Below are positions 44,779-53,905 of a stretch of 64,000 nucleotides of DNA, piece by piece. The stretch is from Desulfomonile tiedjei DSM 6799 (lineage in GTDB: Bacteria; Desulfobacterota; Desulfomonilia; Desulfomonilales; Desulfomonilaceae). The notes under the pieces were generated by a model. That model was not told the origin of the DNA. It did not search any database and saw nothing but the letters and a program-made list of their open reading frames with translations. The translations under genes and the position numbers were made by a program. Positions within the stretch are counted from its first letter, which is position 1. Every line of letters begins with the position of its first letter. Location: contig NC_018025.1 in NCBI RefSeq assembly GCF_000266945.1, positions 372,001 through 436,000 of the forward strand. The letters run 5' to 3'.

Positions 44779-46170
44779 TTATTGAACCATTTCTTCCGAT
44801 TCCATGCCGAGCTTGACCAATCTGTAACGAAGCGATCGGAAAGAAATCCCCAACAGTCTCGCCGCTCGGGATCGATTTCCGCCGGTTATTTCCAAAGCCC
44901 TGTTAATGAGCTTTCGTTCGAGATTCTCAAGGGTTCGGTCCAATTCGATACCATCAGACGGAATATCCAATTCTGCGATTTCGCATGGCACTCCTTCGCT
45001 TTGCGTCAATTTGGGAGGAAGATGTTGAGCAGTCAACTGATCGGATTGTTCCAGCGTGACGCATCGCTCGATAATATTCTCCAATTCCCTGACATTTCCG
45101 GGATATTGATAATTGCAGAGCACCCTGAGCGCGAGTGAGGATACCTTTGTGATATCCTTGCCTTGTTCGGTGCAGAATTTCCTGAGGAAATGGTTGATCA
45201 GTAACGGAATATCCTTTTCCCTTTCGCGAAGCGGCGGGACACGTATACGTATCACATTGAGCCGGTAATACAGGTCTTCACGAAAATTTCCTTTTTCCAT
45301 TTCATATTCGAGCTTCTTATTGGTGGCTGCAATTATTCTCACGTCTATTTTCTTTTCATCCGTGCCACCCACCCGTCGGAATTCGTGCTCTTGAAGAAAG
45401 CGCAATAATTTCGCTTGTATCGAGATAGGAATTTCTCCCACTTCATCGAGGAAGAGAGTCCCTGTATGAGCGAGTTCGACGAGGCCGGGCTTGTTTGTGA
45501 GCGCACCGGTGAAAGATCCGCGCTGATGTCCGAACATTTCGGATTCGAGGAGATTTTCCGGAATTGCCGTGCAGTTGATTGCAACGAAAGGTTTGTCGCA
45601 TCTCGGAGAATTTTTATGGATTGCTTTGGCAATGAGCTCTTTACCGGTACCGGATTCGCCGATAATGAGAACACTCGCCTTGGAGGGCGCCACTTTTTCT
45701 ATGAATTGGAAAATCTCCTGCATTTGAGGGGATATACCAACCATATGGCTGAAATTGTCAAAACCCTGTATAGACTTTTTTAATTCCTGGTTTTCGATCC
45801 TGAGACGACGAGCTTCAAGCGCATTTCTGATGATTATTCTGAGATCTTCAATTTGGAACGGTTTGGAAAGATAGTCGTATGCACCTTCACGAACCGCTCT
45901 CAATGCGTCATCTGCGCTTGCATATGCAGTCACTGCGATGACAGGCATGGCAGGATCCTGTGAATGGATGTGCTTTATAAGATCCAGGCCGCTCATGCCG
46001 GGCATCTTGACATCGGTGAGGATGAGATCGGGTTCTTCCGACTTGTACAACTTCAGGCCTTCTTCTCCAGATGCTGCTGTTCGAACTTCGTACCCGTCCT
46101 GAGACAACATTATTTCGAGAAATTCCCGCATGCTCGGTTCGTCGTCTACGACGATAAGGCGTTCAGGCAT
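44779..46170 (-). CDS. Sigma-54-dependent response regulator, PilR/NtrC type
   Basis: A 463-residue regulator: receiver (1-120, phosphoacceptor Asp53 in LILTDVKMPGMSG), AAA+ sigma-54 domain with Walker A GESGTGKE, the sigma-54-contacting loop GSFTGA and Walker B TLFLDEVGE, and a C-terminal Fis-type HTH (AARLLGISFRSLRYRLVKLG). All catalytic motifs are intact. The upstream kinase is PilS-like, so the pair probably controls type IV pilus genes, although no pil gene is in the window. Overlaps the kinase by 8 bp. Confidence 0.93.
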   Translation of the reverse strand: MPERLIVVDDEPSMREFLEIMLSQDGYEVRTAASGEEGLKLYKSEEPDLILTDVKMPGMSGLDLIKHIHSQDPAMPVIAVTAYASADDALRAVREGAYDYLSKPFQIEDLRIIIRNALEARRLRIENQELKKSIQGFDNFSHMVGISPQMQEIFQFIEKVAPSKASVLIIGESGTGKELIAKAIHKNSPRCDKPFVAINCTAIPENLLESEMFGHQRGSFTGALTNKPGLVELAHTGTLFLDEVGEIPISIQAKLLRFLQEHEFRRVGGTDEKKIDVRIIAATNKKLEYEMEKGNFREDLYYRLNVIRIRVPPLREREKDIPLLINHFLRKFCTEQGKDITKVSSLALRVLCNYQYPGNVRELENIIERCVTLEQSDQLTAQHLPPKLTQSEGVPCEIAELDIPSDGIELDRTLENLERKLINRALEITGGNRSRAARLLGISFRSLRYRLVKLGMESEEMVQ

Positions 46171-47995
46171 TCTCCTCTTCTCCTTCTCGAACAGGCATAT
46201 CTAAAGCGAGAGGCAACCTGATCGAGAATTTTGTCCCTCCTGATGGAGTGCTTTCACAATCGATCAGTCCGTCATGCGATTCAACCACACTCAATGCCAG
46301 AGAGAGCCCCAGGCCTGAACCCCTTTCTTTCGTCGTCGTAAAAGGCTCGAAAACCTGATCCCGGATTTCCAGGGGAATTCCACAGCCATCATCCTTCACG
46401 ATCAATGTCGCACAGCCGGTTTCAGGGGAAGATTCAAGCACCACTTGAATAGTCCCGAATTCGTGAACCGCATCCAACGCATTGCCCAGGACATTCCAAA
46501 TGGCCTGCTTCAGTCGCACCGGGTCACCTTCCACTTCAACGCCCTTATTTATGAGAGTTTCCAGAGAAACGCCACCTTGAATTTTCGGTTCACGGGAAAA
46601 CAGGTCCAGAATTTCTTCCATGACAGTCGAAAGCATAACTCGTGTTTTTCCCAACTGCTGCGCCCTGACGGTCAGGAGAAAATCCCCCAGCAGCCGGTTC
46701 AATCGGTCCGATTCTCTCAGAACGATTTCCAGGAGCTTTCTTTCATTAGCCGCAACCGAACGGTTGTTCGACAGCAATTCCGTTGCTCCCCGGAGTGCGG
46801 CTAACGGATTCCTGATTTCGTGGGCCATCCCGGCGGCTATGCGCACAAATGCAGCTTGCTTTTCACTGAGACGTACGCGCTCCTCCATTCTTCTGAATTC
46901 CGTCACATCCTGAAATAACACCAATCGTCCCCTCGGCAGAGAGTCAACCCCCTTCAGATCGGAAACGGTTACTTCAAAATGCTTCTTGACGGCATTTACT
47001 TCCTTCACGGTAAAGAAGGTTTCTCGTCTGACGGACGAACTATCGACAAAATCGCGAATCATTGGAAATACATTCCGCAGACTCATACCCACAAGTTCCG
47101 AGGAAGGCGTCTCGACCAAAGCGGCACCCGCACTATTCACAAAGGTGATTTTGTCGAGATCGTCGGTGGTGATCATTCCGCTCGATATTGAGCGTACGAT
47201 ATTCGTATGGAGTTCAGAAAGCTTTTGGTAATCGATTTCTTTGAGGTCCAGAGATGCTATCGTCCGCTGCAACTGCTCGGCCAGAGCACTCGATAGAAAT
47301 GCAACCAGAAAGAAAAACGTCAGGTGGACGACAAAAATCCACAAGAGATATCCCGGAGTGTTCTTACTCCATGTGCTTATCCACGGCCAGTTACTCGGCG
47401 GAATGATGTGATAGAATTGCAGTGTTATCAGAAGACCGAATAAGATACATGCCGTAGCGGCAGTCACAAATGCTCCCCGCCTCAGATGCAAAATGCCCGA
47501 AGTGATAATCGGAAAGATGTACAGGAGCGTAAAAACGCTTGATGCTCCACCTGTGAAATGAATCAGCACGGTTGCATAGAGCACGTCCACCATCACCTGA
47601 AAAAATGAAAACAGCCACAAATCGGGAATAAGCGGTAACGCAAATGCATAAATGAGGCTGAGCAGAAAAGTGGTGCCGATCAGAATGTACAGTGGGATGG
47701 CTGGATCGATGAAAAGAGTTCCGGCACCTCTGAACTGGAAAAAGATCGTCGCGGCCAGAAGGAGCGTCATCACCAAAAGCCTGAGCAGCATAAGCCACAC
47801 GACTCTTCGTGTGAACTCCGGCCGATCGATGTACTCCTCCTGCCGGATCAGTTTGGTTATGTTCCTGAAAGGAAACACAATGCACTCTGATGTGTAATTT
47901 CTCTCGGCACTCGCGAAAGAGTGGCGGAAAACCCATCCAATGCGAAAAGGATTGAAAATCTGCGGCAGAGACCGACTTGTACCAGCATGCCGCAT
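46163..47995 (-). CDS. PilS-type membrane sensor histidine kinase
   Basis: A 610-residue kinase with about six hydrophobic helices in the first 230 residues, as in PilS, a PAS domain (about 265-385, with MITTDDLDKITFVNSAGAALVE) and HisKA with His in GMAHEIRNPLAALRGATELL. The ATPase domain has NVLGNALDAVHEFG and ERGSGLGLSLALSVVESHDG. It should phosphorylate the sigma-54 regulator it overlaps. The N-terminal 60 residues before helix 1 are longer than usual; the true start may be downstream. Confidence 0.9.
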   Translation of the reverse strand: MRHAGTSRSLPQIFNPFRIGWVFRHSFASAERNYTSECIVFPFRNITKLIRQEEYIDRPEFTRRVVWLMLLRLLVMTLLLAATIFFQFRGAGTLFIDPAIPLYILIGTTFLLSLIYAFALPLIPDLWLFSFFQVMVDVLYATVLIHFTGGASSVFTLLYIFPIITSGILHLRRGAFVTAATACILFGLLITLQFYHIIPPSNWPWISTWSKNTPGYLLWIFVVHLTFFFLVAFLSSALAEQLQRTIASLDLKEIDYQKLSELHTNIVRSISSGMITTDDLDKITFVNSAGAALVETPSSELVGMSLRNVFPMIRDFVDSSSVRRETFFTVKEVNAVKKHFEVTVSDLKGVDSLPRGRLVLFQDVTEFRRMEERVRLSEKQAAFVRIAAGMAHEIRNPLAALRGATELLSNNRSVAANERKLLEIVLRESDRLNRLLGDFLLTVRAQQLGKTRVMLSTVMEEILDLFSREPKIQGGVSLETLINKGVEVEGDPVRLKQAIWNVLGNALDAVHEFGTIQVVLESSPETGCATLIVKDDGCGIPLEIRDQVFEPFTTTKERGSGLGLSLALSVVESHDGLIDCESTPSGGTKFSIRLPLALDMPVREGEEENA

Positions 47996-48115
47996 GGTTA
48001 TTGCCGATTTGTATTCAAAAAAGAGAAATGGGGGCCGTTTCTGTAATCCTGCTTTGGCATTGCTTTGGCAGGACTCCCCAATCTTATCTTTGGTTACAAC
48101 TCACCAAATGTCGGA

Positions 48116-49615
48116 TCAACTCCATTCCGAGGGCTTGCCATGTACATCCCTGCGGATTTCTTTCACGATTATAACTTTGCGAGGGCACTTGTATCTGGAT
48201 AAATATTCTTTGCAGAAACGTATTATGTCGCGCTCGTCAGGTTTTACTCCGGGTTCCGGAACTACAAGCGCTTCAATGACCTGACCTCTCATGAGGTCAT
48301 CCACCCCAACCAGAGCAACGTCCGCAACATGGGGGTGACGAATGAGGATTTCTTCCACTTCCTGGCAGTACACATTGAATCCGGAAGTAATGATCAGGTC
48401 TTTCTTCAATCCCACAAGAGTCAAATAGCCGTCGCTATCGAGGCTTCCCAGATCGCCCGTGTACAACCAGCCGTTGCGTATGACGGTCTCAGTCTCTTTT
48501 GGTTTGCCGATATATCCAAGCATTACGTTGGGCCCATTAACCACAACCTCCCCGACAGTACCCACAGGAAGCGGGTTACCATTGTCATCGTGGATTTGTA
48601 CAGTCACATCCGGAATAGGTGTTCCCACGGTGGAAGGCTTATTGGGAATATTCACGTTATTCCATGAGACAACAGGAGATGATTCGGTCAACCCGTATCC
48701 CTGATATATGTCAATCTTGTAACGCTCACAAAATCGCTCATAAATTTCCATGGAAAGCGGTGCACCGCCACTGATGCCAATTTGAAAGCTGGAGAGATCC
48801 AGGTCCTTGCAAGAGGGGTGGTACAAAAGACCGTAATAAACCATTGGAACTAAACCGGAATACGTAATCCGAGCCTTCTTCAACCAGGGTACCAGTCTCG
48901 GAAAATCAACCCGCTCGACCAAATACACGGTGCCTCCGACCTTTACTGTTCCAAGCAGGTTGACCGCTGCACCGAATGCATGAAACAAGGGGATCAAGGC
49001 GAGCCCGTGGTGTTCGGGACCTCCCCCGCACGTATCCCGAAGCATATTGGAATTGCTGTCCAGGTTCCTGTGGCTGAGGGTCGCACCCAGGGCTTTGCCC
49101 AGGAGACCTGCAGTAAAGATGATGACCCCCGGATGGTTCGGATCGACGTCTACAGCCTGAAAACGATCCGAATAGCTATCTTGTATCTGTTGAAACGAAA
49201 TGGCTCCATCCGTTGGTTCGACGGTAATGATGAATTTCAAGTACTCGTCACGATTGGGAATGTTCTCTATTTTAGGAATCTGCTCGCTTTTGCAGAACAA
49301 TCCCACAGGGCGGCTGTCGGCAAAATAATGGCTCAGTTCATATGCGGTAGAGAGAGGATTGAGCGTTACAGCAACGGCTCCTATTCTAAGGCAGGCGAAA
49401 TATCCTATCACGAATTCCGGCCTGTTTCCCATAAGTATGACTATTCTATCACCTTTTTGCACACCGGCTTTGGTCAGCGCATGACAGAGTTTGTTAATGG
49501 AACTCATAAGTTCCGCGTATGAGATCGTGAGGTCCTCGAAGACCACTGCCGGATGATCGGGCATGTCCTGGGCAAAACGATCCACCATCTCGCTGAGATT
49601 CATATATGTCTCCAT
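48116..49615 (-). CDS. Acyl-CoA ligase (AMP-forming), apparently frameshifted at its 3' end
   Basis: A 499-residue member of the ANL superfamily. It has YQGYGLTESSPVV (A5), LYTGDLGSLDSDGYLTLVGLKKD (A7/A8) and HGK near the end, where the catalytic Lys would lie. The P-loop-like A3 motif is unusual: FTAGLLGKALGATLSH in place of the common TSGTTGxPKG. The reading frame ends GKPSEWS, but shifting +1 in the CCC run near 48137 restores LGMELIRHLVSC, a plausible ending. So about 13 C-terminal residues may be lost through one missing base. The substrate is likely a fatty or aromatic acid; it is encoded alone. Confidence 0.8.
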   Translation of the reverse strand: METYMNLSEMVDRFAQDMPDHPAVVFEDLTISYAELMSSINKLCHALTKAGVQKGDRIVILMGNRPEFVIGYFACLRIGAVAVTLNPLSTAYELSHYFADSRPVGLFCKSEQIPKIENIPNRDEYLKFIITVEPTDGAISFQQIQDSYSDRFQAVDVDPNHPGVIIFTAGLLGKALGATLSHRNLDSNSNMLRDTCGGGPEHHGLALIPLFHAFGAAVNLLGTVKVGGTVYLVERVDFPRLVPWLKKARITYSGLVPMVYYGLLYHPSCKDLDLSSFQIGISGGAPLSMEIYERFCERYKIDIYQGYGLTESSPVVSWNNVNIPNKPSTVGTPIPDVTVQIHDDNGNPLPVGTVGEVVVNGPNVMLGYIGKPKETETVIRNGWLYTGDLGSLDSDGYLTLVGLKKDLIITSGFNVYCQEVEEILIRHPHVADVALVGVDDLMRGQVIEALVVPEPGVKPDERDIIRFCKEYLSRYKCPRKVIIVKEIRRDVHGKPSEWS

Positions 49616-49733
49616 GATCAGTTGGTTGGATTTGATGCAACACTATCATGCACGGGTGCAGAATTCAAATCATTACTTTATAATGCCCCTCGGGGTTCAA
49701 TTTCTCTCTATCTGCTTGACTGTCCAATCGTTA

Positions 49734-49866
49734 TACCGATTCGCTTTTCTTATCATGATCCGGAAAGCTGGAGGTATCCTTCGCTCTGGACGACGCAAAG
49801 CCGTCTCATCACTCCGCTCAGGACACTCCAGCTTCGCTATCTTATGTGCATAACTGCGAAATGGTA
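49734..49866. mobile_element. R1 MITE-like element, copy 3 (133 bp)
   Basis: Ends TACCGATTCGC (49734-49744) and GCGAAATGGTA (49856-49866), flanked by TTA at 49731-49733 and 49867-49869. It is the cleanest intact copy and provides the reference for the interrupted one at 43.6 kb. No gene is supported in 49616-50031 apart from this and the terminator. Confidence 0.8.
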
Positions 49867-49983
49867 TTAGACTCATTGAACCGCAGATGAGTCCGGGCTT
49901 GATGAATGCTTCCGTTGCAATAACAGGTCATGCTGAAGACAAGACCTGGTGAGAACAATTCTTGCCAGGTGACGAAGAACAAT

Positions 49984-50010
49984 AAAAAAGGCGGACATTT
50001 CTGCACCGCC
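49984..50010 (-). terminator. Terminator after the Lys-rich protein gene
   Basis: Minus strand GGCGGTGCAGAAATGTCCGCC followed by TTTTTT, 22 bases past the stop at 50032. Confidence 0.85.
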
Positions 50011-50031
50011 TCTTTTCATGAAAAGCTTAAA

Positions 50032-50274
50032 TTACTGCGATTTCTTTTCTGATTTTGCCTTTGCTTTGGCTTTTTTTGCTTTGGCCTTGTCTACTTGCTT
50101 CTTCTCTACTGCTGCAACAACCTCTTTCTCTTTTGCTGCTGCTGTTTTTTGCGCCGCTACCCGCTCTTTCCACATCTGTGCAAGAGTATCGCGACTTCCA
50201 TCACGTGCGAAAGCACCCAACGGAAGTGTCAACAAGAAGGCTGCTGCCACTACCGAAAGAAGTATTTTTTTCAT
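50032..50274 (-). CDS. Small secreted Lys/Ala-rich protein (80 aa)
   Basis: The ATG at 50274 follows AGAGGAGT. A signal peptide (MKKILLSVVAAAFLLTLPLGAFA) precedes a basic helical stretch of Lys, Ala and Glu (KAKAKKAKAKAKSEKKSQ at the C terminus). The mature part is about 57 residues and strongly positive, which may suit binding to nucleic acid, peptidoglycan or anionic surface polymers. No known family is recognised. It has its own terminator. Confidence 0.7.
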   Translation of the reverse strand: MKKILLSVVAAAFLLTLPLGAFARDGSRDTLAQMWKERVAAQKTAAAKEKEVVAAVEKKQVDKAKAKKAKAKAKSEKKSQ

Positions 50275-50485
50275 CCTGACTCCTCTTAGATTTGAAATGT
50301 TCGGTCTGGATACGGTGGGACAAGCACACCAATCCCCTACGCTTTCTTTTTGCTCTGGAAAAAGAAGACTACCCTGCCGCCCACAAAAGGTAATGATAAT
50401 GTTAGGTTGCGATTCCCTCAAGAATGTTAATTGTGGCTCTACCAAATGTCAAGTGTTTTTTAGCGTTACTTATGCCAAGAAGTGT

Positions 50486-50760
50486 CTATTGTGCAGACTT
50501 GACCGAACAGGGATGCACCTGAAGCCGCAGGTCCGTATCAGTGGCCGTTTCACATTTTCTTCTCTGCAATCGAATCGCAATCGCACACAGAGCAATGTAA
50601 CTCGAATACGACACGAGTTGAGCCACGCCGTAGCTCAGAGCCACAGAAAATGGAGAAAGCTCCAAGTAATAGGCACTTGCGAATGCGAATATGACAAGAG
50701 CCGGCAGTCCTGCATCCCAGGCAAGCTGCCAACTCTGGCGTTCGAGAGAAAGAAGCTTAA
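50486..50760 (-). pseudogene. C-terminal remnant of a polysaccharide-flippase-like membrane protein
   Basis: An open frame without any start codon reads KLLSLERQSWQLAWDAGLP then two hydrophobic segments (about ALVIFAFASAYYLE and SYSSYIALCAIAIRLQ). The ERQxWQLxWDA pattern followed by paired helices resembles the C-terminal end of Wzx/MATE-like oligosaccharide flippases. It ends at TAG (50486) and begins at, or just inside, the last codons of the 878-residue gene, in another frame. It looks like a fragment left by a deletion or rearrangement at this junction. The family call is from memory. Confidence 0.45.
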
Positions 50761-53393
50761 TTACCGTAAAAATAGAAGCGAATAGATTTCAGAACACATA
50801 TCGTTAGCACCACGGCCGACCCCATGTGGGGCATCACACCGTACATGGCAGTAGAAAATCTCTCGTGGCTCCCGCGACCGAGTTTATACATGATCATCAG
50901 ACTCCATAGGAGCCCGAGCCATACGAGGAGTTGCTGGAAGAAATGCGTCAACCACGGAGGAACCGTTATGATGAGCGTTCGAAAAATCTCGAAATCAAAG
51001 TTCTTGCTCACCAGGATAGGCAATTGTACGCCGAGATTGATCAAATAATAAAGATGAAAAGCCATGAAACCGGTCAAGGCTATGGGAAGCAATGCAAGTC
51101 CATACCTGGAATAGTTTTCCTGAAAGTCTTCATCGAATACTCGATGAGAAAAGACCGTGGCAATCGCAAGCATCAAATTTGCCGTCAAGACTACAACGAA
51201 GAAAATTATCGTGAATTTCAACATGTCAGGAAGTGGAAGGTACGAGGTCAATTCTTTGTACAATGGCATTTTTATTGCCATTTCGCTCAGAAGACCGCCG
51301 ATCATACCGATGATAAGGAAGGCGGTACCCGTATTGGTATGTCTCATTTCCCAGATTTCGTTCCCGGGTAAACGAAGGTTCAGGTTCACGGCTCCATGAG
51401 GACAATTCTTGACGCATATACCACACAATTTGCAGAATCGATTGCTGTGGAGCTTCGGAGCTACCTGTCCGAAGGGACAGCCTTCCCGTTGCGGAGTCCC
51501 CAGGTAACACTCGTTGGAGGAACACTGGGAAATGCACACGTTACGATCCGCGCGAAGTTCCAGGAACGATCCTTTGGAGAGAACGCTGATCATGCCGCCC
51601 AGACCACACAAGTAACGGCACCACGACTGCCGTTCGTAAATCACTGCAACAATGACTGCCGAGAACAACATGGTGAGTAAAAGTAATCCCACATTGAATG
51701 GTGAATTACGTATTCCCGTTGCCGTTTCAAACCAGATGATGCAAAGCACCGCGCCGGCAATCAGGAGATCGCTCCTGTTTTTCAAAGCAGTAGGAAAGGG
51801 CCTCTCCAGGGCAATGATTTTCTTGGCAAGTTTGCTCAACGTTCCAATAGGACACAGAGAACACCAGAATCGCGACCAGATGAACGCTCCCACAATCAGT
51901 ACCGGCCAGCCTACTGCCCAACTGAACAGTGCAGCCGGGTTATTGAGCGGATCCTGAGGACCGAGAAAAAGGAGTACGAGTAAAATGAAGAAGAAGGGCG
52001 TGACCGCGCTTTGGAAAATTGCAGGGAAGAGAGGACTGAGCATAGCCTGCCGCACGGCCTGAAACCGCAGTAGATTGAATTTTCCTGTTCCCTCAACCCT
52101 TTTGAGGTCGAAATAGATGTCCTGGGGACGCAGCACCTCGCCCTCGGATACAAGGACGGCCCTTTTCAGCGTGGTGGAAAGCTCGATATCGTTTCCGGGC
52201 CAGGAATAGTTCACGAGCGTCTTCAACGTCTCTTTCGGCGTCTCGACGATCTGCTTTCTCAATTCCTGGCAATACTGGCTTATATAATGTGATACCAGGC
52301 CGGGTATTTCTCGGCGACGTCTTCTCAGTGGAGGTATTACGATAGACCGCTGGAGCAGTGAATGGAGCAGAGGATGATCCGCTCGGGTGATCTCGTCCGG
52401 ATGCAATTCCGTCGTAGCCAGCAGTCGTAACCTTGCGGGATGAGGTTCCTCGCCATTCACTCTCATGTACGTGCCGCTGCCGCAGACTACTTCCAGAAGC
52501 TCTTCTTGAACGTCGGGTTCGAGTTGCTCCACTCCTCGAACGAGGAGCGTCCCGTCTTCCGTTAATTCTACATATCCCGGTTGTACCTTAGGGCGACCGT
52601 TGAGACCAGGCTCTTCTATCCCGAAGAAGAGTTGCATTTGCTCCTGGACGACGTCTCGTTCCTTACCAAGCTCTTCATTTCGCATAACCTGGAAAGTCTG
52701 CTCGTAGCGAGTCCTCAGTAGATCCAAAAGCAAAAACACTGACTTATAATGATGCCCTAACCTGAATATCGCGTGTGCGAGGACTTCTTTACCTACTCCT
52801 GTTTCTCCGATAATCAGCACCGGACCATCCGAGTGTGCCAATTCTTCAATTCTCGTCGCAAGTTGGCTCCTGACATAATCCCCGATGACGTAGTCCGGGA
52901 ATATGTGCTCTTCACGGCTAATCAGCGATTGCAGAGCGCGTTTCTTTTGTCTGCTCCTCAGGACCATGCGATCGAGCCGCATAATTTTGCGGGCAAGATT
53001 CTTCACGAGAGAAATGGTAAATTCCGGATTCTGTTGTAGAATGATCTCGAATTCGGCGGCCGGGACTTCCAGAACACTGCAGGGTTCGTCCGCTACCAGT
53101 TCCGCATTCTCCGGAGAAGGACGACCGGTAAGAAAACTGATCTCTCCAAAAATATCACCGGATTTCATAATATCGACGGACAATGCCGGCTCATCGCCGT
53201 CCTTCAGCATGACACTGGCTTCTCCGGACATAATGAACCGGATGTACGCACCATCGTCACCTGAAGCCATGAGAACATCTCCCGGGCTGTACTCTTTCAG
53301 TCTTCCTTTCTCTCGGACCGTATGACGTACTGCTTCTGGTAGCCTTTCCAGGGGATCGAATCGGTACTCGCTGGGATGAGGAATTTTTAACAT
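50757..53393 (-). CDS. Fusion of cNMP-binding domain, degenerate sigma-54-activator AAA domain and membrane polyferredoxin
   Basis: An 878-residue protein with three parts. Residues 20-140: Crp-like cyclic-nucleotide-binding fold (SPGDVLMASGDD, SGDIFGEISFLTGRP). Residues 165-430: AAA domain like sigma-54 activators, with Walker A GETGVGKE (196-203) and YSWPGNDIELSTTLKRAVL, but with no GAFTGA loop (EEPGLNGRPKV lies there), and the DE of Walker B replaced (GTLLVRGVEQL). There is no DNA-binding HTH. Residues 455-878: about eight hydrophobic helices with a NapH/NosR-like CSLCP (511-515), WCRYLC, cysteines at 620-639 and a 4Fe-4S site CKLCGICVKNCP (654-665). It may sense cNMP or nucleotide and gate membrane electron flow. 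Function unknown. Confidence 0.85.
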   Translation of the reverse strand: MLKIPHPSEYRFDPLERLPEAVRHTVREKGRLKEYSPGDVLMASGDDGAYIRFIMSGEASVMLKDGDEPALSVDIMKSGDIFGEISFLTGRPSPENAELVADEPCSVLEVPAAEFEIILQQNPEFTISLVKNLARKIMRLDRMVLRSRQKKRALQSLISREEHIFPDYVIGDYVRSQLATRIEELAHSDGPVLIIGETGVGKEVLAHAIFRLGHHYKSVFLLLDLLRTRYEQTFQVMRNEELGKERDVVQEQMQLFFGIEEPGLNGRPKVQPGYVELTEDGTLLVRGVEQLEPDVQEELLEVVCGSGTYMRVNGEEPHPARLRLLATTELHPDEITRADHPLLHSLLQRSIVIPPLRRRRREIPGLVSHYISQYCQELRKQIVETPKETLKTLVNYSWPGNDIELSTTLKRAVLVSEGEVLRPQDIYFDLKRVEGTGKFNLLRFQAVRQAMLSPLFPAIFQSAVTPFFFILLVLLFLGPQDPLNNPAALFSWAVGWPVLIVGAFIWSRFWCSLCPIGTLSKLAKKIIALERPFPTALKNRSDLLIAGAVLCIIWFETATGIRNSPFNVGLLLLTMLFSAVIVAVIYERQSWCRYLCGLGGMISVLSKGSFLELRADRNVCISQCSSNECYLGTPQREGCPFGQVAPKLHSNRFCKLCGICVKNCPHGAVNLNLRLPGNEIWEMRHTNTGTAFLIIGMIGGLLSEMAIKMPLYKELTSYLPLPDMLKFTIIFFVVVLTANLMLAIATVFSHRVFDEDFQENYSRYGLALLPIALTGFMAFHLYYLINLGVQLPILVSKNFDFEIFRTLIITVPPWLTHFFQQLLVWLGLLWSLMIMYKLGRGSHERFSTAMYGVMPHMGSAVVLTICVLKSIRFYFYGN

Positions 53394-53624
53394 GAGGGAA
53401 TTACACCGTTGCGTTACAGCTCGGGACGACCTTTGCGAAAACCGATCGATTTACGCAGCAACAGTGTTGAGCCGCTTCACAGACATGTCCATCCGATTGC
53501 AGCTCTATCCAGTCCCGCTTTACAGGGATGCTGTCATGAAACACACAAAAATATAAGGTCAAGGCAACGCCGTTCGCAAACTGATTGATTTTATTTTCTT
53601 ATGATTGCAGGTCGCTTGTGCTGA

Positions 53625-53719
53625 TACCAATTGCATTCAAAATCCTCCCATTCCCCCCTTTATAAAGAGGGGTTAGAGGGGTTAGGGGATTCTTGTCCAC
53701 CTTTGAAAGCAAATTGGTA
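53625..53719. mobile_element. R2 MITE-like element (95 bp)
   Basis: Ends TACCAATTGC and GCAAATTGGTA are inverted repeats with one missing T on the left. Flanked by TGA at 53622-53624 and 53720-53722. The core has CCCCCCTTTATAAAGAGGGG. The gap 53394-53905 holds only this element. Confidence 0.8.
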
Positions 53720-53905
53720 TGACATGTTGAGCACAAAAGAAGCTTCCGAATCGAGGGACGACAAAAAGCTGGATAATGCTCAAAAGTGGGCTCTTTTTGT
53801 CGTCCTCGGTGGATAATTCGTGCCAACGCGTCCCACAATTCCCCAAGATAATAGCTCAATGGGATTGCTTTCGCAACGTAGGCGAGGGGTTCAGCTTGTC
53901 ACGAA

